Positions 1 through 10,245 of a stretch of 64,000 nucleotides of DNA are shown here, piece by piece. Positions within the stretch are counted from its first letter, which is position 1. Each line of letters begins with the position of its first letter. Below the pieces are notes generated by a model. The model searched no databases and was not told the origin of the DNA. It worked only from the letters and a program-made list of their open reading frames with translations. The position numbers were made by a program, and so were the translations under genes. Location of the stretch: assembly GCA_020744425.1 (NCBI GenBank), contig JAGMUV010000033.1:248001-312000 (forward strand), written 5' to 3'. Source of the DNA: Dactylonectria macrodidyma. Lineage: Eukaryota > Ascomycota > Sordariomycetes > Hypocreales > Nectriaceae.

Positions 1-497
1 TCGGTAGAGACGACAGACCAGAGGAGATCCCAAGACGTTGGTGGCTGAGGGGGGCAGTCGTCCGGCGGCAAGAGACCCCAGAACTGGCCGTCGGGGTATC
101 TGAAGCCTCCCGCTTCCTTCGGGGGATCCATGAGGATGGTGAAACTCTCCACAACCCTTGACAGACCATTGTGCTTCACAAAGTCTAGGATTTGGATCTG
201 AGAGGCGATGTCACCACTTTTTGGTTTGTAGAATCGCTGGAAGGACCAAACGACATAGCGGAAGAGGAACTGCAAGACCGACTGTCTCCATAGGCGGCAC
301 ACGAGGGAAGCGTTCTTGATAGGAGCGTCGGTTCGGGCATCGATAGGCCGAGCGATTTTAACCGTGTCTTCACGAAGCCTTTCTTGAAGATTTGACGGCG
401 AGTGGAGGAAGCTGAAAATCTGAACAAGGAGCTCGTTCGGAAGGCGTTGGATCAATGGTGAGGGTGGCACTGGTGACGGCACCGAAGCTGACTCCAT
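1..497 (-). CDS. F-box protein, 5' part (leaves the window at the left edge)
   Basis: Reading leftward from the ATG at 497-495 the frame stays open to base 1, giving at least 165 residues. After a Pro/Ser-rich leader, a typical F-box begins near residue 16 with LPNELLVQIFSFL, followed near residue 65 by NASLVCRLWR, which matches the end of an F-box. F-box proteins bind Skp1 and recruit substrates to SCF ubiquitin ligases; the substrate-binding part lies outside the window. The downstream residues (FRYVVWSFQRFYKP, then DFVKHNGLSRVVESFTILMD) resemble the start of a large fungal F-box/LRR-like protein family of unknown targets. No intron is needed in the visible part. The stop is not visible, so the length is unknown. 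The F-box assignment is firm; the role is inferred only from the family. Confidence 0.8.
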   Translation of the reverse strand, partial: MESASVPSPVPPSPLIQRLPNELLVQIFSFLHSPSNLQERLREDTVKIARPIDARTDAPIKNASLVCRLWRQSVLQFLFRYVVWSFQRFYKPKSGDIASQIQILDFVKHNGLSRVVESFTILMDPPKEAGGFRYPDGQFWGLLPPDDCPPQPPTSWDLLWSVVST

Positions 498-2376
498 TTG
501 GAGCGACGACAGAGTGGCGCTCACCTCCGAATCGAATCTCGTTCGAGGACCGCTGAGTCGATCGAGGCTGCAAATTTCCCGACCGCCTTAAAGACAAATC
601 ATATGAGTCTTCGGGTTGGAGGATGCGAGTATCAACGGAGCCGATGAAGTCAGCCGTTGGTATGAAGCCGCGAAGCAAAGGGTCAAAGGACCTGAGGGAG
701 CCTAAAATCATGTATGCATTAGTAGGGAACCGCTGTCTACAAGGGCCGGCCAAGCAAATGTAGATTGAGGTTAGAGGGAGAACTGGGGACAACTGGCCAG
801 CGTCGATTGATGCTGGCGAAGTGGGGCACCACGGGCCAGTATTGATCCGAGGTGCTTCGGGTTTGCGCCAAAAATCCATCTAAACTCCGAAACTGGAGCC
901 GCTGATGCTCTCTCGTATTGATTGTCAGCAGCCAAAGCAGCCCGTTTGGACAAGGCCTGCATCGGCACTCACCCTATTCGAGGGACGGGTAATGCACTAC
1001 GGAGATCCGCCGAAACCTGCCGGTCGCCGCTCGCAAACTAATGCAAACGTTTGTATGCGCTGGTACCCGAGCGGAGGACGCTGGCATTTCACCATTCCTC
1101 CAGCTTTTCTCTGTCGAGGGTCAGCCATGGTGCCTAATCTCCACTGAACAAGGCAGTACCGCTGACGTCGAAGGCGCTGGCCGCCTGTGTCTTGTAGTAC
1201 GGAGAGAACACATGCGCAAACCGAATTCTATTATTCGATTTCATCATGGATCCCACTCAGGCGAATGCTGTCTGCTTTGCAATTTTTTGCCCGACTGATC
1301 GGATTGTCTGCAGGTATTCTCATTCTATCAGGGCAAGAAGTCGACATACACTCTGGGGCTACCAGTTCGGACACTCCCGAGCGTGCCATCTTTCCTCAGC
1401 GCTGCGTAAAATGGGACCTTACCTGGCCAGACGGAGTGCTTCCACGCCCACGTCTTTAACGGAACCGCCGTGGCGCGACAGGCAGGACAGCGGGCCAGGT
1501 GCTCATGGCGCCCATGGAATTCACGGCGCCATTTCTTGGGCGGCGGAGAGTACGTGCGACAACCACAACAAGGAAAGGAAACAGCGCATGGAAATGTCTC
1601 TAGGTCTCCGTGATACGGGCGCGAAGACACACGTCACGCTCTGAAGGTGCGTTCCAGCCTCAGAAGGCGTCTCCCCGCTCGTGTCGGAGTAGTGTCTTGG
1701 CGAGTCTTTTCGTCTCTGCGGGCTAGTTTGGAACGGGCACCCATCAACGCAACTTCACGTCTTGATGTTCGCCACAATCGCGGGCTCCTGCAAGTTCACG
1801 AACATACGTAGGTGGATTGTACCTATGAAGTTCCTTCCAAAAGCATAAAAAGACTTTCTGCCTCCTCGCTTCCTAGCTGCACCACCCCGCTTTTCTCCCT
1901 GTATTTCCTGCCCCATTTGGGCTCCTTGAGAATGCTTCAAGCCTTCACCATTCCTTGGAGCAATCCAGCTTGCACCCTCAGGCCTCTACACCAACCAGCT
2001 AGTCATCTTGAAAGGTTGGTCTGCTGACTGGGTCACATAACTTCATCTTGTCCTCTCTGGCCTCCTTGGTCGTTGGTGACGATTTCTCCGACTCTTGCAG
2101 CTGCTGCGGGGTAATAATCCACACCCGGGGGGTGGGATGTTTACGTTCGCGCTCCACCATCATTTTCTCACCTCAACTGCTAAAGAAAGCATGGTGCTCG
2201 TTCGACTGGCTCGTTGAGACCTGGTGGGATCTAGAAGAATTTGATGACATTGCATCGGGATTCCGAACCATCCTCTCCGTCTGCGCAACCGAGAGACGGA
2301 TGGCTGACTAAAAGTCCATCTTTTTTGCTATCTTTTGACGAGCGGGACCTGTTTCCTTCATCGAGGTCTTCGGCCA
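498..2376. other. Intergenic, no gene seen; contains dispersed repeat blocks
   Basis: Upstream of the F-box gene and left of the integrase transposon I see no ORF with recognisable protein features. Two blocks (917-1013 and 1623-1686) reappear at 6480-6692 and are listed separately. The rest is mixed-composition sequence with only short incidental frames. Confidence 0.5.
917..1686 (+). repeat. Dispersed repeat, longer copy
   Basis: The block 917-1013 (ATTGATTGTC, then GGACAAGGCCTGCATCGGCA) matches 6480-6577 with few differences. The block 1623-1686 (AAGACACAC, CTCTGAAGGTGCGTTCCAG) matches 6628-6692. In the second copy the two blocks are only about 50 bp apart, so that copy looks like this one with roughly 550 bp removed. 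No coding potential is evident. It may be an old transposon or duplication remnant. Confidence 0.55.
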
Positions 2377-2382
2377 TGAACC
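2377..2382. repeat. 6-bp target-site duplication, left (TGAACC)
   Basis: TGAACC lies directly outside the left terminal inverted repeat and recurs at 6120-6125 directly outside the right one. An exact 6-bp duplication on both sides shows that the element arrived by transposition. A 6-bp duplication is known for integrase-bearing Polintons. Confidence 0.85.
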
Positions 2383-2416
2383 TACGGTCGCACATTACCA
2401 CATGGGTGACAAAACC
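2383..2416 (+). repeat. Left terminal inverted repeat (34 bp)
   Basis: Exact inverse of 6086-6119. It begins TACGGTCGCA and ends GACAAAACC; similarity stops abruptly at 2417. Confidence 0.92.
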
Positions 2417-2677
2417 ATGTACGAAAATGACTGGAGCTATTTCGCACATAGGCTTTCGGCGTTTTTATATGGGGCTACAGTATTGATATGATAGCGCACT
2501 GTTCCCAATGTAGCGGGGCTGATGCCATAGCAAGCGGTGCTGATGCCATTCCATCGGCGCCGAAGCTCCGATAATGCCGGTTCAGAGGGGCCGGGATATT
2601 GCAGCTGGAAGCCTTGGAAGGAGGTATGAACTCCGACCTCTACCACGATCTCGAACCCCTGGTCTGCGTCTCGCACA

Positions 2678-4375
2678 ATGCCAAGGCCCCGTAAGGACTT
2701 GGAGCGCGTCAAGGACTGGATCCTCGAGCAGCGGCGAGAAGGACTATCTATTGACACTATGTGCCCCTCTCCGCGACGATGGGCACATACTCGACGTCAG
2801 AACCCTGAAAAGGAGGTTAGCGGAATGGGGTGCCCAGGAGTACTCCCCCCTTCACTCAAAGATTGATACCAACACCTTCGTCGAGCTGATTAAAGGCTAC
2901 TTCTACCGATACGGATATAGCGACACTTCCACCGTCCGTGATCTCAAGCGACGCGGCATCGAGATCTCCGAGCGGACTGTACAGGAGTATCGTCTGAAGC
3001 ATGGCATGAAGCGGCGCTTCCGAGATCTGGCTGAACGGCAGGAGGCTATTCAAAAAGCAAGAGAGTTCCTCTTCCAAGACGACCGTCAGTCTTCAAGCAT
3101 CAGAGGATTTGGCAGGGGGTATCTATACCACTACGTCCGCATCCGTGCCGGCGTCCTTGTCGGCCAGAATACCTTATATCGCGAGTACCAAACGAACCCT
3201 GAGTGGAAGAAGCGGGCCGAACAAAGACGCCTTGCTGATTGGAAGCACCGGAAGAACTTCCAGGTTCCTGGGCCTAACTTCATGTGGTCTCTCGATGGAT
3301 ACGAGAAGCTCAAGAACTTCGGCTTCTCTATCTACGCCTGTGTCGACACGTACTCGAGAGCCATCATCTGGATATATGTCGGCAGGGGGGAACATGACTG
3401 CGTTGAGTTCACTCAAACAGTTTCTACGGACTGTGTCGTACTCAGGGTTCCGCCCCCTTTTCACCCGCTCGGATCATGGTATCGAGACTCCTCTTTGGGC
3501 CGGAGCCCAGGCGATTCTCGCCGACCTTGATCAGACAGAGTTTCGGTATACCACCGAGGATAACGACCAACGAGTCCACAGGCAGGGAGCGAGACTGAGC
3601 TCCTGTCATATCTGGGGCCCAAGCACATCGAACCAACGGATCGAGTCTTGGTGGGAAAAGCTACTCAAAGGTGTCAGTCAGCGCTGGATCGCGTTCTCAC
3701 ACGAGCTGATTGATAGCGGCCTCTTCCAACCAAACCGTCTTGCTCACCAGATCGCGGTATATGCTCTCTATGGACCCATGATCCGCCAAGAGGTTGCGGA
3801 CTTCACGGAGATGTGGAACGGTCATCGCATCCAGCCACAGAAGAATAGGGAGCATCTCGTCGCCGGGATCCCGATGGATCTGTATAATACAAGCGAAGTG
3901 GAGAACTGGGCAGTCCACCTAGGGCCTGCGGCTCGAGACGGGCTTGCCCAGATGATGGCTGCTGTCGATTCTATCGATATAGACGATCTTCTTGACCCAA
4001 CAACAACGGACTGGTGTGATCAACAGCTTCGGGATCTTCAGTTTGATGGTCAGCTAGATGGGGAGCTTGATCATAAGCGACCACACCTCGCGATCTACTT
4101 ACGGCTTAGAGACAAGATTCAGGTTCATCTCGAGTGCGGGGCAAGTCCGGTGCTGAGCGTCCCAGAGAGTCCAGTTGGAGGGCAAGAGAGATTCGTACGT
4201 AAAAAAGTACTCCATCGCACTCAAAAGCTAGCTAACAATGCTTTAGCTTCAGCTCCTCGAGCAGAACTACCTTGAGCCTATTAACAATGGCCTCTCCGGG
4301 ACTGAGCTACCTGGCGATATTATCAATAGTGTGGACGAGCTAATGGGGGACCTGGGTCACCTTGAGCTAGAGTAA
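2678..4375 (+). pseudogene. Integrase-core (DDE) transposase gene with two frame breaks
   Basis: Starts at ATG 2678 (MPRPRKDLERV), a DNA-binding-like N-terminus with an HTH-type segment (LKRRLAEWG; STVRDLKRRGIEISERTVQEY). The catalytic core has the retroviral-integrase order: D in MWSLDGYEKL, D in FTRSDHGIET, E in NQRIESWWEK. It resembles the fungal integrase-core family that Pfam calls rva_4. The frame breaks near 2750 (after GLSID) and within the G-run at 3384-3390 (between YVGR and NMTALSSLKQF); joining the three frames gives a continuous homologous protein, so these are probably single-base indels. A predicted intron at 4195-4246 joins ERF to LQLLEQNY, and translation ends at TAA 4373-4375. 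Without correction of both breaks it cannot yield full transposase; assembly error in the G-run is possible. Confidence 0.75.
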
Positions 4376-4378
4376 CTA

Positions 4379-5786
4379 CTATTTCCTCGTCTGTTTACGA
4401 GGATGCCGACTACTTGGCCTCCTCGTATCAACTCCTCGGGTTCCAGCAGCGGGACCATGGGCAGTGAAGGCAGGGCCAGCCGAGAGCTCCTTATCCTCTG
4501 CCTCTACCGAGAGTGCTGAGCTTATAGAGTCTCGAGCTCGTTTCTGACCCGCGCGGGTCTCGTCCACGTCGCTAGTAATAACCTCGATCTGGTCTTCTGC
4601 GCTAGCTCTCGAAGGAGGTAGAACTGGGCTCAGAGAGGGGCTCAAGGAGGGCGAGTTGAACTCGCTCCCGATTAACAAGGCTGGCTGCACCTTCACCTCG
4701 GTCTTGACTAACTCTTTCTTGATTCCCTTCTCCTTTTTGAACGGCTTTACGGCTGACCTCGGTGTCTTGATATGACGAGGGGCCGGGACTTGTGGTCGAG
4801 GAGGCAATGGCTCATAGAAAACAAGGAAAAGGAGATATCTGCCCTCTGTTTTACTGAAACGAAAAGGGCAGTCCTCGCCGAAAAGCTCTGCGACTGTCTG
4901 TCTCTCCCAGTCGAGGTCGCTCAGCTCCGTGATGCCCTCTTTATGTTGAAATGAGAAGATTCAAGTTGCTTAATTCATGCTAAATAAATAGTAGGAGACC
5001 TACTATTTATGTACAGGCACGACCTCTGTGGAATGTTCCACCTTCTTCCACACCTTTGCCACCGACTTGGTCGCCTCACACTTGTGATCTCCAACACTTT
5101 AATATGGGCGTTCTGAACGAGTCTCTTGTCGAATTGAAGAACAGAAGAGAGGGCAGGCTTGTCCTTGAACTGAGGGAAGAAGATGCTGTCGAACCAGAAG
5201 TTGACAGGTAAAGATGGTTCCTCGTCGACGAAGGGGCGCAAAGCGACCTTCAGCAGCTCTCTAGCCAAAGACCACTGGGGCTCCTCGTCTTCGTCTAGTA
5301 TTTCCCATGGGTCAGGCCTCGCAAGGAAGACGGTGAGGCGCATCGAGATCTTCCGTCTGCTCTTGTTTTGGCTCTGTTTAGCCACAGCCTCACTAAGTTG
5401 CGACGAACTCGCCTTCATGCCCCTCGCGATCCGACTCTGGGTAAGTTTGGCATCTCGATACACGGCGGAGGGCCACGATGCTGCGAGGATACGGCCAGGG
5501 CCGTCTCCAGAGCCGGTGAAGATTGTCTGTGAGGGCGTGGAACGATCAGAGGCTGTTAGGTCGATAGACTGTATAGCGGAGGAGGTGGAAGCTGTCTCAA
5601 CGTCTCGAAACGGGACTGGCGAACTGTCGAGGATGGAGATACTCGTGGGCCAACGTCTCCCGCAATATGGACACAGATTCGACCCTGGGTAGCTATCGCG
5701 GATGAAATCGTGGCTCCGTTGGAACGATTAGGGGCCACGGTCTTCGGAACATCGGGACATGTCTGCGATAGGACGTGATCGGGCAT
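4379..5786 (-). pseudogene. Second gene of the integrase transposon (CPxC protein), broken
   Basis: Frames are strongly coding but interrupted. From ATG 5786 (MPDHVLSQTC) the reading shifts near 5735 into the frame IRDSYPGSNLCPYCGRR, a possible zinc-binding CPxC motif. It then continues through AKLTQSRIARGMKASS and PVNFWFDSIFFPQFKD to about 5060, shifts again (EATKSVAKVWKKVEHSTE), and after a stop or intron at about 5007-4940 resumes with ITELSDLDWERQTVAELFGE, ending in a basic, proline-rich tail with stop at 4379-4381. The same order of blocks occurs in the gene starting at 63138, which supports one protein family. Function is unknown; a DNA-binding or transposition partner is plausible from the linkage only. 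Breaks or introns cannot be separated with certainty. Confidence 0.65.
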
Positions 5787-6085
5787 ATCTACGTAGAAGA
5801 CAAGGTCAGTCGCACAATCTCATGATGGATAGACTCGAGGTTGCTTAGGGAATGGATGGGGATAGCCTATAATAGCTATGGGGTGGCGATGGGCTGGGTA
5901 TTGACGCTGGTGTGGATCTGTGAGTGGAAGAATTGTGACGCGTCACTAGGAATTATCACGACATATTCCCTGGTGGAAATGCCATCTAAATGAAGAGATA
6001 CCTTCCGGATAGTGTGCGGTACTGTAGTCTTGCAAGGGCCCACAAAATTACTAAGTATTTCCACATGGTTGAGGCTTCCCAAAAG

Positions 6086-6119
6086 GGTTTTGTCACCCAT
6101 GTGGTAATGTGCGACCGTA
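6086..6119 (-). repeat. Right terminal inverted repeat (34 bp)
   Basis: Exact reverse complement of 2383-2416. It ends GTGCGACCGTA and is followed by the duplicated TGAACC at 6120-6125. Confidence 0.92.
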
Positions 6120-6479
6120 TGAACCGCTTCAGTGACCACCACCACCACAGTCTACGGGGCTACTCGCACGGCGCAGGCTGCATCATGCTCCCTGTGAAAT
6201 GCAGCTGGGTGAGTTGGCCCAGGCGACCAGGCAAGCCACGTCACATCACAGCGCATCCACAGCCAATGATTTCCACCCATTGTGCAGCTTTTCCTCTCTT
6301 CCAATGAAAAAGCTGCTTCTGTAGGCTTGAAAGCCTGACTGCTGACTGGTGTTTTCCACCACCTTCCAATGTGGTCTGCGTTGACGTTGGGGCCGTTGAG
6401 AGACCCGACTTTCCTCTGTAGGGTCCTGCTGATCGTTTCCCGCGGTTTGGTGATCTACAGCGACGAGGCTGAGGGAACT

Positions 6480-6692
6480 ATTGATTGTCGGCAGCCAAAA
6501 CAGCACTTTTGGACAAGGCCTGCATCGGCACTCACCCTGTTCGAGGGGCCGGTAGTGAATTATTGGGACTCCGCCGATATCTGCACCCCACGCGAGCGGA
6601 GTGCGCTGGGGTTTCGCCATTCCCGTCAAGACACATGCCGCTCTGAAGTTGCGTTCCAGTCTCAGAGGCGCGCATCGCCCCGCCCGGGTCGG
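6480..6692 (+). repeat. Dispersed repeat, shorter copy
   Basis: Second copy of the repeat at 917-1686 in the same orientation, with most of the middle missing. It lies between the integrase transposon and the F-box/ankyrin gene. Confidence 0.55.
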
Positions 6693-6875
6693 GATTGCAC
6701 CCATCTCGTCAGACCCAACGTGAGGTCGCATTGCGAGTGGACACACCTGCACCTAACACACACCGGCGCGTCCAGTCCCAAACGCCGTTGGCGTGCCGCG
6801 GTGAGGTTTCCGCAATATGTAAAGCTGCCAAGCATGCCTCCCCTTTGCCAGGTTGACACCTTTCAACAGTCAAAA

Positions 6876-7517
6876 ATGTTGCTTCTGGATCTGCCCAATG
6901 AATTATTACTTCATCTCGCTGAATCCTTAGAATTGGAGAGAGACATCAGCGCACTTGCGCGAACGAATGGACGCCTGCACAATTTACTCTCTGGCTACCT
7001 TTATGAAAACAACGTCAAACACCACGGTAGCTCGGCGTTGATCTGGGCGGCATACCACGGGCGGATCGGGACGGCTCAAAGGCTGTTGGATAAAGGAGCC
7101 GATGTCAACGTTCAAGTTTGCCCGGCTATTGGATATACAAGATACCCTACAAGATGCCCTAATCTGAGCTACGAGTCCGCTCAGACAACATACGAAGGGC
7201 GGACTCCACTGTTGTGGGCGGCAGAGAAAGGGCACGAGGCGTTGGTCAAGCTGCTGCTCCAGAATGGTGTCGATGTCAACGTGATGGACCAAAACGAACA
7301 GACGGCGCTGCAACTGGCGGTGGATGCAGGACACAGGGAGGTGGCACGGATGCTGGTCGCGAACGGGGCTGATATGAACGCGAGTGACAATGCTGACTGG
7401 CCGGCGGTGGGTCTGGGACATCAGTGGCGGGAAGAATTAGTTGAAGTCCGAATCTCTGCTGGTTTAGGAAGACCATCACCACCACCACCTACACACAGCA
7501 AGTGTATGGTGATGTAG
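6876..7517 (+). CDS. F-box/ankyrin-repeat protein
   Basis: 213 residues from ATG 6876 to TAG 7515-7517. I chose this start because the sequence upstream in the same frame is repeat-derived. The N-terminus MLLLDLPNELLLHLAESL is an F-box-like helix pair. Ankyrin repeats follow: SALIWAAYHGRIGTAQRLLDKGADVNV (about residues 50-76), a 30-residue insert, TPLLWAAEKGHEALVKLLLQNGVDVNV, and TALQLAVDAGHREVARMLVANGADMN. Such proteins usually act as substrate adaptors of SCF ubiquitin ligases through protein-protein contacts. The last 45 residues (proline-rich, ending KCMVM) do not continue the repeat, so the gene may be shortened at its 3' end. The ankyrin assignment is certain by pattern; the F-box is likely; the target is unknown. 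Confidence 0.8.
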   Translation: MLLLDLPNELLLHLAESLELERDISALARTNGRLHNLLSGYLYENNVKHHGSSALIWAAYHGRIGTAQRLLDKGADVNVQVCPAIGYTRYPTRCPNLSYESAQTTYEGRTPLLWAAEKGHEALVKLLLQNGVDVNVMDQNEQTALQLAVDAGHREVARMLVANGADMNASDNADWPAVGLGHQWREELVEVRISAGLGRPSPPPPTHSKCMVM

Positions 7518-7702
7518 GACAACATATACCAATATATGGAAGTTGAAAGGAATGTCCTCCCTCAGAGATGATCTGTAACTCAATAATGGGGGCAATCAGT
7601 TCACAAGTCGCAAGCACTGCCACATCCGAAGCTGTATTTCCTTGTACCTAGGATCCTTACACCCTATCAATTTACCACGTTGCTCGGTGCGCTCCATTTC
7701 TT

Positions 7703-8255
7703 CTAAGTGAGAGTCGTCGAATATACAGGCGGCTCCGCTCGGGCCCTAAGCTTGATGTGGTCGCGCTTGACGGTCTCTCTCTTGTCGCGCAGAGCTACTG
7801 ACAGGTCAGTGACCTCCATCCTTGTCTGGGTGGTCTGCTCATGGCAGAGGATTTCGACTAGTTGGGCACGCTTTGGTATATCCAGGTCGATGATGGGGTC
7901 GGCATGTACTTCTCGCCTTGCTTGCCTCTCAATAGCCCAGGTGGGGCGGTGGTAGAAGGCCATAATCCTAGCAAGACAGAAGTGAAGGCACTGCACTCTG
8001 GAACGTTGTCGTGCATTGGGTCATATGTGTCAAAAAACCACGTATCCCGCAGGCCCACCCGCTCCCACAACGCAATACTCTGCGTCTTGCTTACTATCCA
8101 GCCCCTCTACCCAGCTCTTCTTCTAATCCTTTCCGTCCACGATACCAGCATCGTACTGTCTATCTGCTACTTCCCTCTGTCGGCTCATCCCATCGTCGGT
8201 GGCAGCGAGACCAACGAAGCCAGCGAGGGCGAGGATGGCGGTGTTGGCGAACATC
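7703..8255 (-). pseudogene. Degraded gene remains: secreted FAD-oxidoreductase N-terminus plus unknown coding tail
   Basis: Minus strand. At 8255 an ATG opens MFANTAILALAGFVGLAA, a good signal peptide, but a stop follows within 30 codons. Further on, another frame reads SKQDAEYCVVGAGGPAGYVVF and then a stop, which looks like the Rossmann GxGxxG start of secreted fungal FAD-dependent oxidoreductases (with an extra G). Beyond that, frames at 8070-7990 (RDTWFFDTYDPMHDNVPEC) and 7990-7703 (FYHRPTWAIERQARREV) look coding but need a frame change. I read this as one or two pseudogenes. The FAD call rests on a short motif and is tentative. Confidence 0.35.
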
Positions 8256-10245
8256 TTGAAGTTGAGGGGTTGGGGGTTTTGGTTTGAGTTGATGGAAGTG
8301 AACGGGTCCGGGAAGGCAAAAGAGTGCGAGGAGGGCAAAAAGCGATGAACTGGAAGCGAGTGACTGGAGCGACGGTGTTGGAACGAGTGTAGGTTGCGAG
8401 GTGAAGCTTATGGTTAGAAAGTTTATGTCCATTTGTGGTAGACGATGGCCTCTTTTATCCTCTGTCCCTCTCCCTTCGCGTCCAAACAACCCGGCGGCTC
8501 ATCTCCCTGGCCATTCGTCAATCGAGACATGTCCCACCTTGCGTGTCTACCGATTCCCACCTCTTCAGCCAGCCAAGAATGATTAACAAACCGGTCAGCA
8601 TCCCAGTCCATTCCGTCCCCACACAGCGAGATGAGGCTTCGTTCCAAGGGAGGCGGGCCAGACCGATATACCATGCGGTATGGCAGCCTATAGGGGTCAC
8701 TGTTGCAAAACCCCCAAAAGCACTACCCAAGACACAAATTGGGCCTAGCCGACGAACATCCCACCCCACAGTACATGGAGCCATGTACCTCACTGTATAA
8801 TTTCTTGGATTTTTGGCGCTGGGGCTGCTGCAACGACAGTGAGAGGGACGCAGCGGACCAGCAGGGAGCAGTTCAGCACATTCAGGCATTATCGGGATCG
8901 AATTCACGTACTAAATCTTCCAAGCAAAGCTAGACCACTGTATTCTACAGAGGCAACCTGCCTCTGAGTCCTCCGCTGCAGAGTTGTTGAGGTTCTAGTC
9001 TCCAAGCTCACGAGGGCGGTTGATGTTGCCCGCTTAGAGCGAGTGCGTTCCTTTGTAGACTGTCAGGTGCTGCCTTTATAGTTCTGTACATAACAATGTA
9101 ACCTTTTGTCATGGCAGATGAGGATCGCTAGAACTGGTCGGGTATATAACCGCTGTATGATAGATAATTAAGTACATGTGGCTAAAAATGTTAGTAATAG
9201 TATCCGTCAAATTGATGAAATTCTCAGACAAACATATTTCAATACACAAATATTTCAAATCCTAAGGCCCCTAACATGTAAATAAAACCCCATTGCCGCC
9301 AGGCAAGAGTGTGAAAGGCTTCTAGCGGGTTGATTCAACTGACTAGTCCCTATGCTGTTTACTTTCAAGATGAGGAGAGAAGGAGGGAAAGAAGAAAGAA
9401 AGACTGCAGTTATTCTGCCGGCTCAGGGTTTTGTGCCTCCCCCCACTTTGTGCTGCTGGCGTAGCCACAGCAACAGGGTCCTGACCCGTTACAAAGAGCT
9501 GTTACGGGTCGCTATCTCGCTCGCTCGTTCATTTAAAGTTTACGAAATGGCATTCCCGCCATAGTCTGTGGCCAGCCTCTCGGGTAGCCAACGTCGACAC
9601 CGCACTTGTCCACTGCTGGCTTATCGCGTTTTGCTCGCACACAGGAAATAGCTGCTACCAAAATGGAGGAGTCAAAAGTCTGAATTTCTCCGAGTTTAAC
9701 TTGACTCCATCAAGAAGCAAAAGCTTCAGGCCTTGAGAATGGCGTAGTATGCATATTCCGAAGCTTGTGGAAGTTAGGCAATCCTAGTGGTTGTAGGATT
9801 TGGATTGCAATAACCACAAATAAAAATCGCCTGATTAAAGCGCTGAGTCACTCGCTCAAGGTTGTTAATAAAAAGATGAACAGGCTTGTGCAGACCGACT
9901 CCCAGATATTGCGTGATGCAGATTAGGGCGCTGGGTGGTTATCCGCATGAGGGTGCATCGTCACAGTCCTGGAAAGCGGCCTGCTGGGAGGGACTCAGAA
10001 GCGCTCCGAGCGAGTCCGCAGCTGGTCCGTAGTACCTGCTTCACCATGACGCGGGGTATCGAAATGCCCACGACGGTGGGGCGCAAAATGACAGGGGAGT
10101 TTTGCAACAGTGTGCCCTATAGGCCTCCATAGGCGCTAGCAGCAGCCACAAAAAAGCAAGGAAACCAGGCTTGAAACCCCTCACACGTAAATCACCTAGA
10201 GAGGGATTTTCTTCAATTTCTCTTCAATTTCTGACATTCCTAGCT
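8256..10245. other. Long intergenic stretch, AT-rich in part; no gene supported
   Basis: From the end of the relic genes to the Tc1 transposase. The part 9060-9330 is AT-rich. I found no protein of known family, no tRNA, and no convincing inverted repeat that would mark the left end of the Tc1 element. Confidence 0.4.

Larger units (their letters stand above)
2383..6119. mobile_element. Two-gene integrase-type DNA transposon with 34-bp TIRs
   Basis: A 3,737-bp element. Its first 34 bases (2383-2416, starting TACGGTCGCACATTACCACA) are the exact reverse complement of its last 34 (6086-6119), and TGAACC flanks both sides. Inside are an integrase-core transposase gene on the plus strand (2678-4375) and a second gene on the minus strand (about 5786-4379). 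They are tail to tail with only three bases between the two stop codons. No RT, polymerase B, helicase or capsid gene is present, so it is neither a retroelement nor a full Polinton. The retroviral-type DDE transposase recalls Ginger-like transposons. The TIRs and duplication are perfect, suggesting a fairly recent insertion, yet both genes carry frame breaks. Confidence 0.88.

Noticed and set aside
370..879. 169-codon minus-strand frame next to the F-box gene
   Set aside because: It overlaps the start of the F-box gene in another frame; the F-box frame has a clear domain and remains open to the edge, this one has none.
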